A stretch of DNA of 64,000 nt from CAWAHD01 sp963781785 (lineage in GTDB: Bacteria; Planctomycetota; Planctomycetia; Isosphaerales; Isosphaeraceae). Positions within the stretch are counted from its first letter, which is position 1. Each line of letters opens with the position of its first letter. This document shows, piece after piece, positions 38,858 through 49,003 of this stretch. Where the stretch lies: assembly GCA_963781785.1 (NCBI GenBank), contig CAWAHD010000002.1, positions 4,030,001 to 4,094,000 of the forward strand, in the 5' to 3' direction. The notes beneath the pieces are model-generated. The model had not been told where the DNA came from. It made no database searches and was given only the letters and a program-made list of their open reading frames with translations. Made by a program: the position numbers and the translations under genes.

Positions 38858-38890
38858 GAAACCCGGCGGGCGAAATCACCGCCGGGTTTC
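38858..38890. terminator. Hairpin terminator between convergent genes
   Basis: A perfect 12-bp stem (GAAACCCGGCGG with CCGCCGGGTTTC) with a 9-nt loop. The right arm ends in TTTC on the plus strand, a weak U-tract; the left arm gives the same on the minus strand, so it can serve both convergent genes. Confidence 0.75.
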
Positions 38891-38906
38891 GCCGTTTGGC
38901 TCGAAG

Positions 38907-39281
38907 TCAGCCGAGCAGCGTCCGCCAGGCAAAATAGGCCTCGATCCATTCGTGGCCCTTGGGCAGAGGCTCGATCCATTCGAGCACGCTGATGTCAACG
39001 ACATGGGTCTTGTTCTTTGACTTGCAAACGGCATTGAGGCCATAACCGTTTTTCGGCCATTCAAAGCGAACGCATTCCACCGTTTCGCCGCCCAACCGCG
39101 CGACGAATGGGCAGACGACCTCTTCGCGGATCACGCTCAGCAAACCGGCGTGCTCATCGCTTTCGTCAGCACTGTCGCCGGTTGCCTGGTCGATGAGGGC
39201 CCGCAGCTTCTTGCTATCGTGATGGCTTGGAGCGATGGGATCAGCCGTGGCGGATTTTCCTGGTAGCCAGTTCCAGTTCAT
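38907..39281 (-). CDS. Hypothetical protein
   Basis: 124 residues from an ATG with AAGGTGAG upstream. It is acidic in the middle and has a compact C-terminal half (VVCPFVARLGGETVECVRFEWPKNGYGLNAVC) resembling small uncharacterised proteins sometimes labelled calcium-binding in planctomycetes, although no EF-hand loop is visible. No signal peptide. Function unknown. Confidence 0.55.
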   Translation of the reverse strand: MNWNWLPGKSATADPIAPSHHDSKKLRALIDQATGDSADESDEHAGLLSVIREEVVCPFVARLGGETVECVRFEWPKNGYGLNAVCKSKNKTHVVDISVLEWIEPLPKGHEWIEAYFAWRTLLG

Positions 39282-39961
39282 GAGTGCACTCACCTTTGCT
39301 TCGGATGAAGCTCGCGTTGAATTTCGCTTGCGTCGCCAGGGAGTCGACGGGGCCTGAATCTGTGTTGTTCTGCCTGGTGAGTAAATATACTCGACCGGCG
39401 GCGAGGATCGGCTTTTTTGAGCTGCCCATCACGGATTTGTGGGCGCGTGCATGATGACGTTGCGCTAAAAGTTTGTGTCTTGAAGAGAGCCTGAAAAGGC
39501 GGGCTGTTCTCCGGACGGCGGATCCGTTCGCCTATCGTCGGTTGTCGACATGGCTGGCGGCGGCCAGGTTCCGACCTGATCCGCTGGCCTTGACGGAAGG
39601 ATGAGAGAACTCGAATCCTGGCCGTCGGACGACTCAAGCGGTGCGACCGGATGGTCGCGCTGGACATTGGAGAGCTTGTCTATCTGGCACGATACCGTAC
39701 CTTCGATTGCCATTTCAAGAGAAATACGGAGGGTTTTTCTCGGTTTGAGTGCAGAGTGGTGCGGACCGACGTGAGGCGACAGATGTGCCTCGTTCGAATG
39801 GGTCGCGCAACGGAGCTTGCGGCCGATCTTTCGTGATCGCGGGACTTGGGCACCAGAGTTCACGCGAATTCTCCCCGCCGGGCCTGGGTCCCGGATATGA
39901 TCGAGGGAACGGGAGCGACACGATGGAGTCTAGAATTCGAACGATCGACCAGGAGCATCCC
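39282..39961. other. Long gene-free region before the GH16 gene
   Basis: 680 bases. A 132-codon reading frame on the minus strand has Pro/Ser/Arg-rich composition without a ribosome site and is not credible. No repeat or RNA gene was recognised. It contains the GH16 promoter. Confidence 0.35.
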
Positions 39962-40813
39962 ATGAAACCGCTTATTGGGGCCTTGCTGGTGGTATCGATG
40001 GTGATGACGGCTGACGCCGGGGAATGGAAGCTCGTCTGGAGCGACGAGTTCGACAAGGCCGGTCTCCCGGATCCCGCCAAGTGGGGCTACGAGACGGGGT
40101 TTATTCGAAACCACGAGCGGCAGTTTTACACGAAGGCCCGCCAGGAGAACGCTCGCGTCGAGGATGGCATGCTGATCATCGAGGCGAGGAAAGAGAAGTA
40201 CAAGGACCCGGGCTTGGATAGGGCAGCCCAAGGGAGTGGCAAAACTCGAGCGAAGCGGTCACGCGAGGAAGTGAACTATACATCCGCCAGCCTGACCACG
40301 CGCGGCAAGGCGGCCTGGACGCACGGGCGCATCGAGATCCGGGCCAAGCTCCCATCTGGCCGAGGGACATGGCCGGCCGTCTGGACCCTGGGGACGAATT
40401 TTGGAAGGGTCGGCTGGCCTGCGTGCGGTGAGATCGACATCATGGAGCACGTCGGCTTCGATCCCGGCATCGTGCATGCCAATATTCACACGCGCAAGTA
40501 CAACCATGTCATGAAGACAGGCAAGGGCGACAAGATCTCCGTCGCCGACGCATCCGGGGCGTTTCATGTCTACTCGATCGAGTGGGATCACGAGAAGATC
40601 GATTTCTTTGTCGACGACCACAAGTATTTCACCTATCGCAACGACGGGACTGGTACAGACGCCTGGCCCTACGACAAGGACCAGTATCTGATCCTCAACC
40701 TCGCCATCGGAGGGGATTGGGGCGGGCAGAAGGGGATCGACGACAGTATCTTTCCGCAGCGTTCCACCATTGACTATGTCCGGGTCTATCAGCAACCGCA
40801 GGCGACGCCCTGA
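39962..40813 (+). CDS. Exported glycoside hydrolase family 16 protein
   Basis: 283 residues. Signal peptide MKPLIGALLVVSMVMTADA. The GH16 catalytic motif is E157-I-D-I-M-E162 (nucleophile, assisting Asp, acid/base). WKLVWSDEFDKAGLPDPAKWGY and the C-terminal YDKDQYLILNLAIGGDWGG are family hallmarks. GH16 enzymes cut beta-1,3 or mixed-linkage glucans, agars or carrageenans; the sequence is closest in style to laminarinase/lichenase types, but the substrate is not determinable. AGGAG lies before the ATG. A short basic insertion (about 80-100) precedes the first beta-strand of the sandwich. Confidence 0.88.
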   Translation: MKPLIGALLVVSMVMTADAGEWKLVWSDEFDKAGLPDPAKWGYETGFIRNHERQFYTKARQENARVEDGMLIIEARKEKYKDPGLDRAAQGSGKTRAKRSREEVNYTSASLTTRGKAAWTHGRIEIRAKLPSGRGTWPAVWTLGTNFGRVGWPACGEIDIMEHVGFDPGIVHANIHTRKYNHVMKTGKGDKISVADASGAFHVYSIEWDHEKIDFFVDDHKYFTYRNDGTGTDAWPYDKDQYLILNLAIGGDWGGQKGIDDSIFPQRSTIDYVRVYQQPQATP

Positions 40814-40957
40814 GCTTGACGTCGTTCTGATCTTCGAAGCGGAGAGACGAAAGCATATCGAGATGAACGAGGGGATTCACGGTAAGCTGGCCTTCACCGA
40901 AACAGCGGGTGCGCGGCCCCGAACGCGAGCAAGAGCACCAAGGGAGCCGCGCGGGCG

Positions 40958-43943
40958 ATGAAAAAGCTTACCGAACTCATCCTTGTACTCATCGGGCTGG
41001 CTGCCTTCGCTCTACGGCATGTCGAGGCCCAAGGCTTTCCCCCTCTCGAGGCAGCACGGCGGATGTCGGCTGCGCAACGGCTCGGAAGTCCAACTGGTCG
41101 CGTCCGAGCCGCTGGTCCGCCAGCCAGTGGCGATCGATTTCGACGACCGCGGACGGCTGTGGGTTATTCAGTATTTGCAGTATCCCAACCCGGCCGGCCT
41201 GAAACGAGTCGCCGTCGATCGTTTCTCACGGACGGCCTATGACCGGGTTCCCAAGCCGCCGCCCCACGGACCCACAGGCGCCGACCGCATCACGATCCTG
41301 GAGGACGGCGACGGTGACGGCCGCGTCGACAAGGCACGAGACTTCGTCGCCGGTCTCAATCTTGCGAGCGGTCTGGCTTTCGGTGACGGAGGCGTCTATG
41401 TGCTCCAGGTACCTTACCTGCTTTTCTACGCCGACCGCGACCGGGACGACCGGCCCGACGGAGATCCCGCAGTTCTCTTGAGCGGCTTTGGCATGGAAGA
41501 CGCCCACTCGGTCGCCAACTCCTTGACCTGGGGCCCGGACGGGTGGCTTTACGGCCTTCAGGGTAGCACCGTCACGGCCAGGGTCCGGGGAATCGAGTTT
41601 CAGCAGGGCGTCTGGCGCTATCACCCGCCGACCAAACGGTTCGAGCTTTTCTGCGAGGGTGGAGGCAACATGTGGGGCCTCGACTTCGACCGCCACGGCC
41701 AGCTCTTTGCCAGCACGAATGTCGGCGGTTTCGTCATGCTTCACGGAGTTCAGGGCGGATACTACTGGAAGGCCTTCGGCAAACACGGACCGCTCCACAA
41801 TCCCTACACCTTCGGTTACCTGGACCATGTCCGGCACGAAGGCGCGCGGGGAGGTCATGTGACCGTTGGCGGCCTCTTCTATGAAGCGGATACTCTGCCG
41901 GAGGAGTGGCGTGGGCGTTACATCGCCGCCGACCTTCTCGACCACTCGGTGCACGGGCACGACGTCGCGCCTTTGGGCTCGACCTTCACGGCCCGCCAGA
42001 CCGGCAACTTGCTCCGAGCCAACGACGCCTGGTTTGCCCCCAGCGACCTGACACTGGGCCCTGATGGTGCTCTCTACGTTGCCGACTGGCATGACGCGCG
42101 AACCGCCCATCCGGACCCCGACGCCGATTGGGACCGGACGAACGGCCGCATTTTCGCCATCACTTCGCCGGGAACAAAGCCGCTCGCCAAGATCGGCACC
42201 GACCTGACGGCGAGAACAACCGGCGAGCTCGTTGCCTTGCTCGGCCATCCCAACACTTGGTATCGGCGCAGAGCTCGCCGCTTGCTGGCCGAACGCCGCG
42301 CGACCGAGGCAGCCAGTGCGCTGCGGCAAGCTGCCCTCAATGGCCACGACGTCGCAGCACTCGAAGCCCTCTGGGCCCTTCATGGCTGTGTGGGCCTCAG
42401 CGATGAGACAGCCGTGGCAGTTCTTGACCACAACGATGCGCCGATCCGTGCCTGGTGCGTGCGATTGCTGGGCGATCAACCGCGGGTTTCACCGCGCCTG
42501 GCTGCGCGGCTGGTCGAGCTGGCTCGCCACGAGCCGGCGGTGACGGTCCGTGCCCAGCTTGCCTCGACCGCACGCCGGCTCGTGCCTGCGGTCGGACTCG
42601 ACGTGGTTGAGCGGTTGCTCGCACGCGACCTGGACGGCAGCGACCTGGATCTTCCGATCCTGCTGTGGTGGGCCGTCGAAGCTCATGCGCTCATCAATCT
42701 CATTGACACCGTCGCGCGGTTCACGGCGCCTGCTGCGTTGCAATCCCAGCTAAGCCGGTCGGCGATTCTACCACGCCTTGTGCACCGGCTCGCCGCGGTG
42801 AGGAGTTTCGCGAGTGACCTGGCCTGCGCCCGGTTGCTCTCCTCGGCACCATCAACTGATCTGCGCAGGCCGCTTGATTCCGCACTCGACGACGCGATGC
42901 GAGGCCGCGTGGCCACGTCCGTTGCGCCGGGGCTTCAGCGAATGATCGTCAAGCTGGCGGATCATGATCCGCCCGATCTGATATTGACCCGGCTGGCTGG
43001 CCGAGTCGGAAACCAGGCGGCGCTCGACCGAGCGCGTGCGATTGCCTGCGACCGGCGTGAGGCCGATCGAGATCGCCAGGCGATGCTCGATTTTCTGGGC
43101 GAGATCAAGGACCAGGCGTCCGTCCCCATTCTTCTCGACCTGGCGACGCGCAATGACGCCGTTCCGCTCGCGGTCCAAACCGCTGCGTTGACTGCCCTGG
43201 GTCGATTTGTAGACCAATCGATTGCCCTGGCCCTGGTCACAGCTTACACCCGCCGGTCCGCGGCATGGCGAATGCAAGCGCGCGAGCTGCTCTTGAGCCG
43301 GGAATCCTGGGCGCGCACGTACCTGGCGGCCGTCGATTCGGGCAAGCTGCCGGCAGGCGACGTGGCACTCGACGAGCTGGGCCGGTTTCCCATACTTCGC
43401 GTTCCCGATCTGGCCGCGACTGTTCGCAAGCACTGGGGAGTGACCAAGGGGAAAACGCGGGAGGAACGGCTTGCCGAAGTCCGCCGTCTCAACAATGACC
43501 TGCGTGCCGGTTCGGGCGACCTTTTGCGCGGGCACCGGCTGTTCCACGACCGCTGCGCCACCTGCCATCGCCTGCATGGCGAGGGAGAAACGATCGGCCC
43601 CGATCTCTCATTCGCCAACCGCCGGGACCGTAACTTCCTGCTCGTGAGCCTCGTCGACCCCGCCGGAGCCGTCCGCAAGGAATACCAGGCATACCAGGTC
43701 GCTACCAGGGAGGGCCAGGTGCTGACTGGTTTGATCGTCGAGCAGACGCCCGAGGCGCTCGTCGTCCGCGACGCCAAGGGGCAGCGCAGCCGAATTGCCT
43801 GCTCGGAGGTCGACGACTTGAAGGAGCTCGACACCTCGCTCATGCCCGAATCGCTCTACAAGGAATTCAATCCCCAAGAGCTTCGCGACCTCTTCAGCTT
43901 CCTCCAGAGCGAGCCTCAGCCAGGCCGCAAGGAACAACCATGA
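40958..43943 (+). CDS. PVC-type dehydrogenase/HEAT/cytochrome c fusion protein, frameshifted near start
   Basis: About 995 residues if rejoined. It starts with the signal peptide MKKLTELILVLIGLAAFALRH; the frame breaks near 41080 and resumes as GSEVQLVASEPLVRQPVAIDF, explained by loss of CG in GCGCGC. A six-bladed beta-propeller (membrane-bound dehydrogenase-like) with DGDGDGRVD, WGPDGWLYG and LGPDGALYVADW repeats covers about 45-400, then HEAT-like helices to about 840, then a c-type heme site CATCH near 865. It is a characteristic planctomycete periplasmic protein thought to oxidise sugars, passing electrons to the heme. Its stop overlaps the next gene by four bases. Confidence 0.85.
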
Positions 43944-45022
43944 GCGACAAGCCGGAAATCTGGATTTGTCTTTTCGTCGCGGCGACTGTGAGCTGTGGGA
44001 CGGCAGTTCACGGCGGCGATGAGCCAGTGACTCGGATTTATGAGAACCGGCTGAGGCCGATCACAGACCCTCGGCCAATCCTGGCGGATTCCCCGCGGTT
44101 CGTCGAGCCGGTGCGCGAGACTGCGCGGTTCGAGGCCCCGCCCTTGATTGACGACCCAGGCGGCGACCTGGCCGTCCGGGCCTGGCGATTCTCCTACAAC
44201 GCCCGCGGTATCATCGAAGTGCCCAACCGGCTTCGCTCCGACCGGACGGCTGTGATCGTTGTGCATCCCTGGGGCATCGACGACGGGCAGGGCTGGAAGA
44301 GCCCCGAGCCGGCCGGCGTGGCATTTCAGTGTACACCCGCCAAAAACCAGATTGTCCTCGACCATGCCAGGACGGTGATCCAACCCTTTCTCAAGGCCAT
44401 GAGAGGCAAGGTCGCTCTCGTGGCCTACAGCCTTCCCGGCAACGAAGACCCCATTCGCAAGAAGATCTATCGCTCCTTCCGCCGCCAGCCCGGCGAACAG
44501 GAGCGAGATCAGGGCCGCAAAGAGCTCAAGGCCAAGCTTGGGTCGTTCGACTATCACGGTAAGGCTCTGCCCTCCGCGTTCCCGGTAGCGGCCGAGACGC
44601 CGGTACTCAGCTACTTCAAGCAATTCGCCGGCCTCGACGCGGGCCCCGCATACGACGGCGCAGGTTTCTGGGAGCTGCCCATCCCCGTGATGAATTCGAT
44701 CGCGGTCGATCCGCACGACGTCGTGATCTACGATGGCGAGGGATATCCGGCCCTCAGAACGTTTCTCAAGACCCAGGGTATCCGCCACATTCTCCTGGCG
44801 GGTTACAATACCGACATGTGCGTCTGCTCGACGACCGCCGGTTACAAAAACCTCGCCAGAGACTTCGACGTGTTTCTGGTGGGCGATGCGACCATTGCCA
44901 CTTTCCCGGCCCAACCGACACCGCGGTTCGCCACGACCACGGCGGTTTGTTTCGCTGCTCTTGATCTCTTCATCACCCAGGTCTCGTGGGTCCGGCCCGT
45001 TTCGGTCCCGCGCGGGCGGTGA
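43940..45022 (+). CDS. Exported isochorismatase-like cysteine hydrolase
   Basis: 360 residues. A hydrophobic leader (IWICLFVAATVSCGTAVHG) suggests export. The cysteine hydrolase fold is indicated by AVIVVHPWGIDDGQGW, the Cys motif LLAGYNTDMCVCSTTAGY near 295 and the final DFDVFLVGDATIATFPA. In typical members the first motif is V-I-D-M-Q with catalytic Asp; here it reads VVHPWGIDD, so the Asp is displaced or replaced by His. The start overlaps the upstream stop (ATGA), so it is coupled to the dehydrogenase-cytochrome protein. The activity (amidase-type or non-catalytic) is unsettled. Confidence 0.75.
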   Translation: MSDKPEIWICLFVAATVSCGTAVHGGDEPVTRIYENRLRPITDPRPILADSPRFVEPVRETARFEAPPLIDDPGGDLAVRAWRFSYNARGIIEVPNRLRSDRTAVIVVHPWGIDDGQGWKSPEPAGVAFQCTPAKNQIVLDHARTVIQPFLKAMRGKVALVAYSLPGNEDPIRKKIYRSFRRQPGEQERDQGRKELKAKLGSFDYHGKALPSAFPVAAETPVLSYFKQFAGLDAGPAYDGAGFWELPIPVMNSIAVDPHDVVIYDGEGYPALRTFLKTQGIRHILLAGYNTDMCVCSTTAGYKNLARDFDVFLVGDATIATFPAQPTPRFATTTAVCFAALDLFITQVSWVRPVSVPRGR

Positions 45023-45121
45023 CAGCAGCGGTGTTGCGATGCGTTCGATGAGTCGAACCTCACGACTCAGCCCATCGAGTCCGGATGCTGAATGAGCCGT
45101 GAGCGCAAGAAAGGCGAGAGG

Positions 45122-46135
45122 ATGTCTTACCAATCTCAGGCCGACGAGTCGGCTCATCACGCAACACGTCGATCATTCCTGGGCTGCTCTCTCTCAGCGG
45201 GCCTGGCGGCGGCTGGGTGCCCACCGGCATTTGCAGCGCGCGCACCAGCCGGCAAGGCATTGATTGCCATCACGCTCGACCTGGAGATGAGCCGCAACTT
45301 TCCCACGTGGGATCAGACCCACTGGGACTATGAAAAGGGCAACCTGGACGCTGCGACCAAGCGATACGCAGTCGAAGCCGCGCGGCGGGTCAAGGCGAAA
45401 GGCGGTGTGATCCACTTCTTCGCGCTCGGGCAGACGATGGAGCAGGAAGACATCGGCTGGCTTCGCGAGATCGTCGCTCAGGGCCACCCGGTCGGCAATC
45501 ACACCTACGACCACGTCAACGTCAAGGCAACTCGCTCAGAGGACATTCAGTTTCGTTTTCGGAGGGCGCCCTGGTTGATCGAGGGAAGGACCCCAAGGGA
45601 GGTCATCGCCGGCAACATCCGGCTGGCCGAGTCGGCTCTCAAAGCTCGGATCGGCATCGCCCCCAGTGGGTTCCGCACTCCCGGCGGGTTTACTAGCGGC
45701 CTGGCCGACCGCCCCGAGCTTCAGGCAATGCTCTTGAAGATGGGTTACTCGTGGGTGAGCAGTCAGTACCCGGCGCACCCGATCGGGCCTTCCGGCCAGC
45801 CTCCGGACAGCAAGGTCATGGCAGGAATCGTGTCGGCTCAAGACCAGGCCCAGCCTTTCGCTTACCCGTCGGGCCTGATCGAGGTTCCAATGAGCCCGAT
45901 CAGCGACGTGACGGCGTTCCGGAGCGGTCGTTGGCCGCTCGAGCAATTCCTCGCGGCAATCCGCTCCGGCACAACCTGGGCGATCGAACGAAAGGCCGTC
46001 TTTTGCTTTCTGGGCCATCCTTCGTGCCTCACCGTGACCGACCCGACGTTCCGCACGATCGACATGATCTGCAAATTGGTGAGCGACACGGGCGATCGTG
46101 CCGCCATCGTCGATCTGAGTACCATCGCGAAATGA
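45122..46135 (+). CDS. Polysaccharide deacetylase with Tat-type leader
   Basis: 337 residues. The leader is TRRSFLGCSLSAGLAAAG. NodB-like motifs: ALIAITLDLE (normally TFDD), GNHTYDHVN (HxxxH zinc ligands) near 130, and FRTPGGF near 195. Family members remove N- or O-acetyl groups from chitin, xylan or peptidoglycan. The first Asp-Asp is DLE here, so metal or acid/base geometry may be altered. The ATG at 45122 with a GAGAGG site is chosen over an earlier one. It lies nine bases before the flavin reductase. Confidence 0.8.
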   Translation: MSYQSQADESAHHATRRSFLGCSLSAGLAAAGCPPAFAARAPAGKALIAITLDLEMSRNFPTWDQTHWDYEKGNLDAATKRYAVEAARRVKAKGGVIHFFALGQTMEQEDIGWLREIVAQGHPVGNHTYDHVNVKATRSEDIQFRFRRAPWLIEGRTPREVIAGNIRLAESALKARIGIAPSGFRTPGGFTSGLADRPELQAMLLKMGYSWVSSQYPAHPIGPSGQPPDSKVMAGIVSAQDQAQPFAYPSGLIEVPMSPISDVTAFRSGRWPLEQFLAAIRSGTTWAIERKAVFCFLGHPSCLTVTDPTFRTIDMICKLVSDTGDRAAIVDLSTIAK

Positions 46136-46144
46136 GTTTTCTCC

Positions 46145-46618
46145 ATGGCTTTCGATTCCAAGAAACAGCGGAAAATCATGGGCCAGTTTGCCACCGGCGT
46201 CACCGTGGTGACAACCGGAGGCATCGCCGGTCTTCACGGGCTCACAGCCAATGCAGTGGCCTCGCTTTCGCTCGAGCCGCCGCTCTTGCTCGTCGCCGTC
46301 GACAAGCGCGCGCTCACGCTTGATTATCTCAAGGCGAACCGTTGCTTCGCCGTCAATATCCTGCGCCTCGATCAGGAAGACATCTCGCGCCGATTCGCGA
46401 CGCCGGGACCAAAGGATTTTTCCGATCTGAAGATCACAACGGCGTCGACCACGGCGCCGATACTGGCCGATTGCCTCGCATTTCTCGACTGCAAGGTGGT
46501 CGACATCCTTCCGGGGGGCGACCACGAGATCTTTATCGGCGAGATAGTAGACGGCGAACACCACGGCGGCCAGCCGCTCTTGTATCACGCGGGCGGCTAC
46601 CGGCGGCTCGCCGAGTGA
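46145..46618 (+). CDS. Flavin reductase-like protein (HpaC/DIM6 type)
   Basis: 157 residues in an FMN-binding split-barrel: MGQFATGVTVVTTG, HGLTANAVASLSLEPPLLLVAVD and the C-terminal FIGEIVDGEHHGGQPLLYHAGGYRRL. Partners supply reduced flavin to monooxygenases, but no monooxygenase gene is adjacent. Cytoplasmic. It probably shares a transcript with the deacetylase. Confidence 0.88.
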   Translation: MAFDSKKQRKIMGQFATGVTVVTTGGIAGLHGLTANAVASLSLEPPLLLVAVDKRALTLDYLKANRCFAVNILRLDQEDISRRFATPGPKDFSDLKITTASTTAPILADCLAFLDCKVVDILPGGDHEIFIGEIVDGEHHGGQPLLYHAGGYRRLAE

Positions 46619-46667
46619 GCCGAGCCATGCGGAACTGAACCGAGATGTTTCTTCAGGTTCGAGCGCA

Positions 46668-48734
46668 CTATTTGATCGCGAGGCCGTCGATCCAGATCCA
46701 GAGCGGAGGCGCGCCCCAGGAATCGAAACCGATCATCACGGAGTTGACCGTGGCGAGGTCAGCCCCCTCGCGCTTCCAGAGGGCATCGCCCCCGAGCGGC
46801 ACCACCATGTAGGTCCAGCCGTCCCGGGCCTCGTTGTACGGCGGGCTGTTGAGCAGGTCTCCCGCCTCGAGTCGCGCAAACCGGGTCGGTGACTCGTACA
46901 GAGTCACAATCGGGTTGGCGTTCTGCCAGGCCGGCACGTTCTCGTTACGGTACCTGATCCAGAAAACCAGCTCGCGTTTGCCCTTCAAAGCAAGGTTCAA
47001 GGCATTGGATGCCGGGAAGTGCAGGCTGACCCGCTCGCCGCCGTAGGGTTTGACAAGGGCGCGGAGCGATCTAGCACCCACGAGCTTGATCTCGGGGTCC
47101 ATGGCGAACGAGACTCGGGAGCTGGGATCGATCCAGTCCCAGCGTGCGGCCGCGTCGGCCCCCTCGGTACCAAGCTCTTTCACGTTCTCGACGACGTAGA
47201 GATCGCGCCAGGCCAGGTCGGCGAAACCGCCGTTGGTGACGGTGAGTCCCAGGCGATAGAAACCGGCCGCGTTGTAGACGTGCTCGACGCGAGGGCCCGT
47301 GGCGCGGTCTCCGTCCCCGAACCGCCACCGGAACAGCAAGCTGCGATGCGAGCTGTCCTTGCTCCGGCTGGCATCGAACACCGCAGGCTGGCCGACCACG
47401 GCGCGCGCGGGGCCTTCGAGTATGGCAAGAGGTGCGACCAGACCCTCGGTATCCCTCGGGTGGACCACCATCTCGGTGACGTCGCCGTCGTCCTTGATGT
47501 CTCCCTCGCGGTTGCCCTTGATCGTGTTGGCGGCCAGGTCGATCCAGTCGGCGTGCTTGAGATACAGGCCCCACCGGTTTCGCTCGAGGGTGTTCCGCTC
47601 GATGATCCAGTGATGCGCCTTCCATTTCTTGCCCTGGGAGCCCAGGTCACCGACCAGCGCAATTCCCGCGCCATTGTTCTCAACGCACGTGTTGTTCCGG
47701 GCGATCGTGTGACTGGATGGCCCGAACATGAAGACGATCCCCGCATGACCCCCGCCCGGCAGGTGAGGCGAGTTATGGAAGCCGTGCGGATCGCCGTTGT
47801 GGGATGCCTCGTTGTCGACAAGCACGGTCTGGTCGGACGACCCCAGCCAGAACCCGTAGCTGCAATGGTTCGCCTTGTTGCGGCGATAGACGTTTCGCGG
47901 TGCCCAGGCCTCGAATCCATTGTTGTTGGCGTAACAACAATCGTTTCCCTCGAAGATGTTTCCGGTGCTTTCCCAGCCGTTGAGCACACGGACGAAGATG
48001 CCGTCACCGCCGTGGGTACAATCATTGTCGCTGAACTGATTGTCGTTCGATCCACTCTCGATCAGCACGCACGTCGAGTCGCGCGCGTGCACTTCGCCCG
48101 GGCTGATCCGCAAACCGTAACTGAGGTTGTTTCGCGAGACCTTGTTGCGGACCGAGGTCCAGAGTTTCATCGTGGTATTGGAGGCATGGGAGAAGTCGTT
48201 GTCCTCGATCGTGTTGTCCGAGGCATCAACCAGCACGCAGGCGTCCCAGACGTGATTGGCCCGGCAGCGACTGATGGTTGATTTCCGGACGCGCTCGAGA
48301 ATGATGCCGCCCCGCCGGCCGTTCTCCCCCCAACCAAAAGCCGGGTCGTCGAAATTGCGTGAGAAATCACAGTGTTCAACCTGCCACTCCGCGGCGTCCT
48401 CGATCTTCAACCCGGTCTCCCAGCCGCGCGCGTTGATATTTCGAAGTCGGATGTTCGAGACACCGCGGGCCAGGATCGCCACGCCCTGAAAATCAGAAGG
48501 GCGGGGACTGGCTTTCGCGGCCGCAGGGCCGAGCAGCCAGGCCCCCCGGCCATCGATTGTCAGGTTTGAGGCTTTGATCTCGATGCGCCCGTACGTTCGC
48601 CCGGGATCGAGTACCGTATCGCGCGTGATTTCGAGGACATCGCCGGCGCACACCATTGCAGTCGGCAAGAATCCCAGAAGCAGGGTTGTCGGGAACGACC
48701 ACCGAGCTGCACGTGGAAAAAACCGTCGTTTCAT
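46668..48734 (-). CDS. Exported right-handed beta-helix protein with PKD domain
   Basis: 688 residues. Signal peptide at about 1-30. From about 40 to 420 there are repeating strands with Asn ladders (NVYRRNKANHCSYGFWLG, HTIARNNTCVENNGAGIAL) of a pectate-lyase-like parallel beta-helix. A PKD domain follows at about 435-520 (FRWRFGDGDRATGPRVEHVYNAAGFYRLGLTV), then a C-terminal beta-sandwich resembling a carbohydrate-binding module. Probably a cell-surface polysaccharide lyase or binding protein; no catalytic residue could be assigned. Divergent from the hydrolase gene. Confidence 0.82.
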   Translation of the reverse strand: MKRRFFPRAARWSFPTTLLLGFLPTAMVCAGDVLEITRDTVLDPGRTYGRIEIKASNLTIDGRGAWLLGPAAAKASPRPSDFQGVAILARGVSNIRLRNINARGWETGLKIEDAAEWQVEHCDFSRNFDDPAFGWGENGRRGGIILERVRKSTISRCRANHVWDACVLVDASDNTIEDNDFSHASNTTMKLWTSVRNKVSRNNLSYGLRISPGEVHARDSTCVLIESGSNDNQFSDNDCTHGGDGIFVRVLNGWESTGNIFEGNDCCYANNNGFEAWAPRNVYRRNKANHCSYGFWLGSSDQTVLVDNEASHNGDPHGFHNSPHLPGGGHAGIVFMFGPSSHTIARNNTCVENNGAGIALVGDLGSQGKKWKAHHWIIERNTLERNRWGLYLKHADWIDLAANTIKGNREGDIKDDGDVTEMVVHPRDTEGLVAPLAILEGPARAVVGQPAVFDASRSKDSSHRSLLFRWRFGDGDRATGPRVEHVYNAAGFYRLGLTVTNGGFADLAWRDLYVVENVKELGTEGADAAARWDWIDPSSRVSFAMDPEIKLVGARSLRALVKPYGGERVSLHFPASNALNLALKGKRELVFWIRYRNENVPAWQNANPIVTLYESPTRFARLEAGDLLNSPPYNEARDGWTYMVVPLGGDALWKREGADLATVNSVMIGFDSWGAPPLWIWIDGLAIK

Positions 48735-49003
48735 GGTCGCTCACCGCCTTGTGTATCGTGGACATCGACGGCGGGCGCGCGTTTCCTGGGAGATTATGGG
48801 CGAGCCGCCGCAGTGGATGCCGGCTTGGATTCGACTCGACAACCATACGTTGAGCGCAGGATCATGGCAACAGTCTTGGTCGCAACGGGATCGATTGGTC
48901 AATCGGGACCTGTCTTGTGCCGATGGCGAAGCATACTGTCGTGGCCGGAGTGAAGAGCGGTATTCGAATAGAAGAGGGTTCTTCAACTGAGGAGCGATCG
49001 ATC

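Noticed and set aside
39465..39863. 132-codon minus-strand frame in the gap before GH16
   Set aside because: Composition is unlike protein, with no ribosome site and no similarity recognised.
47019..48281. 420-codon frame opposite the beta-helix protein
   Set aside because: Shadow frame caused by third-position GC; the minus-strand protein has a signal peptide and PKD motif.
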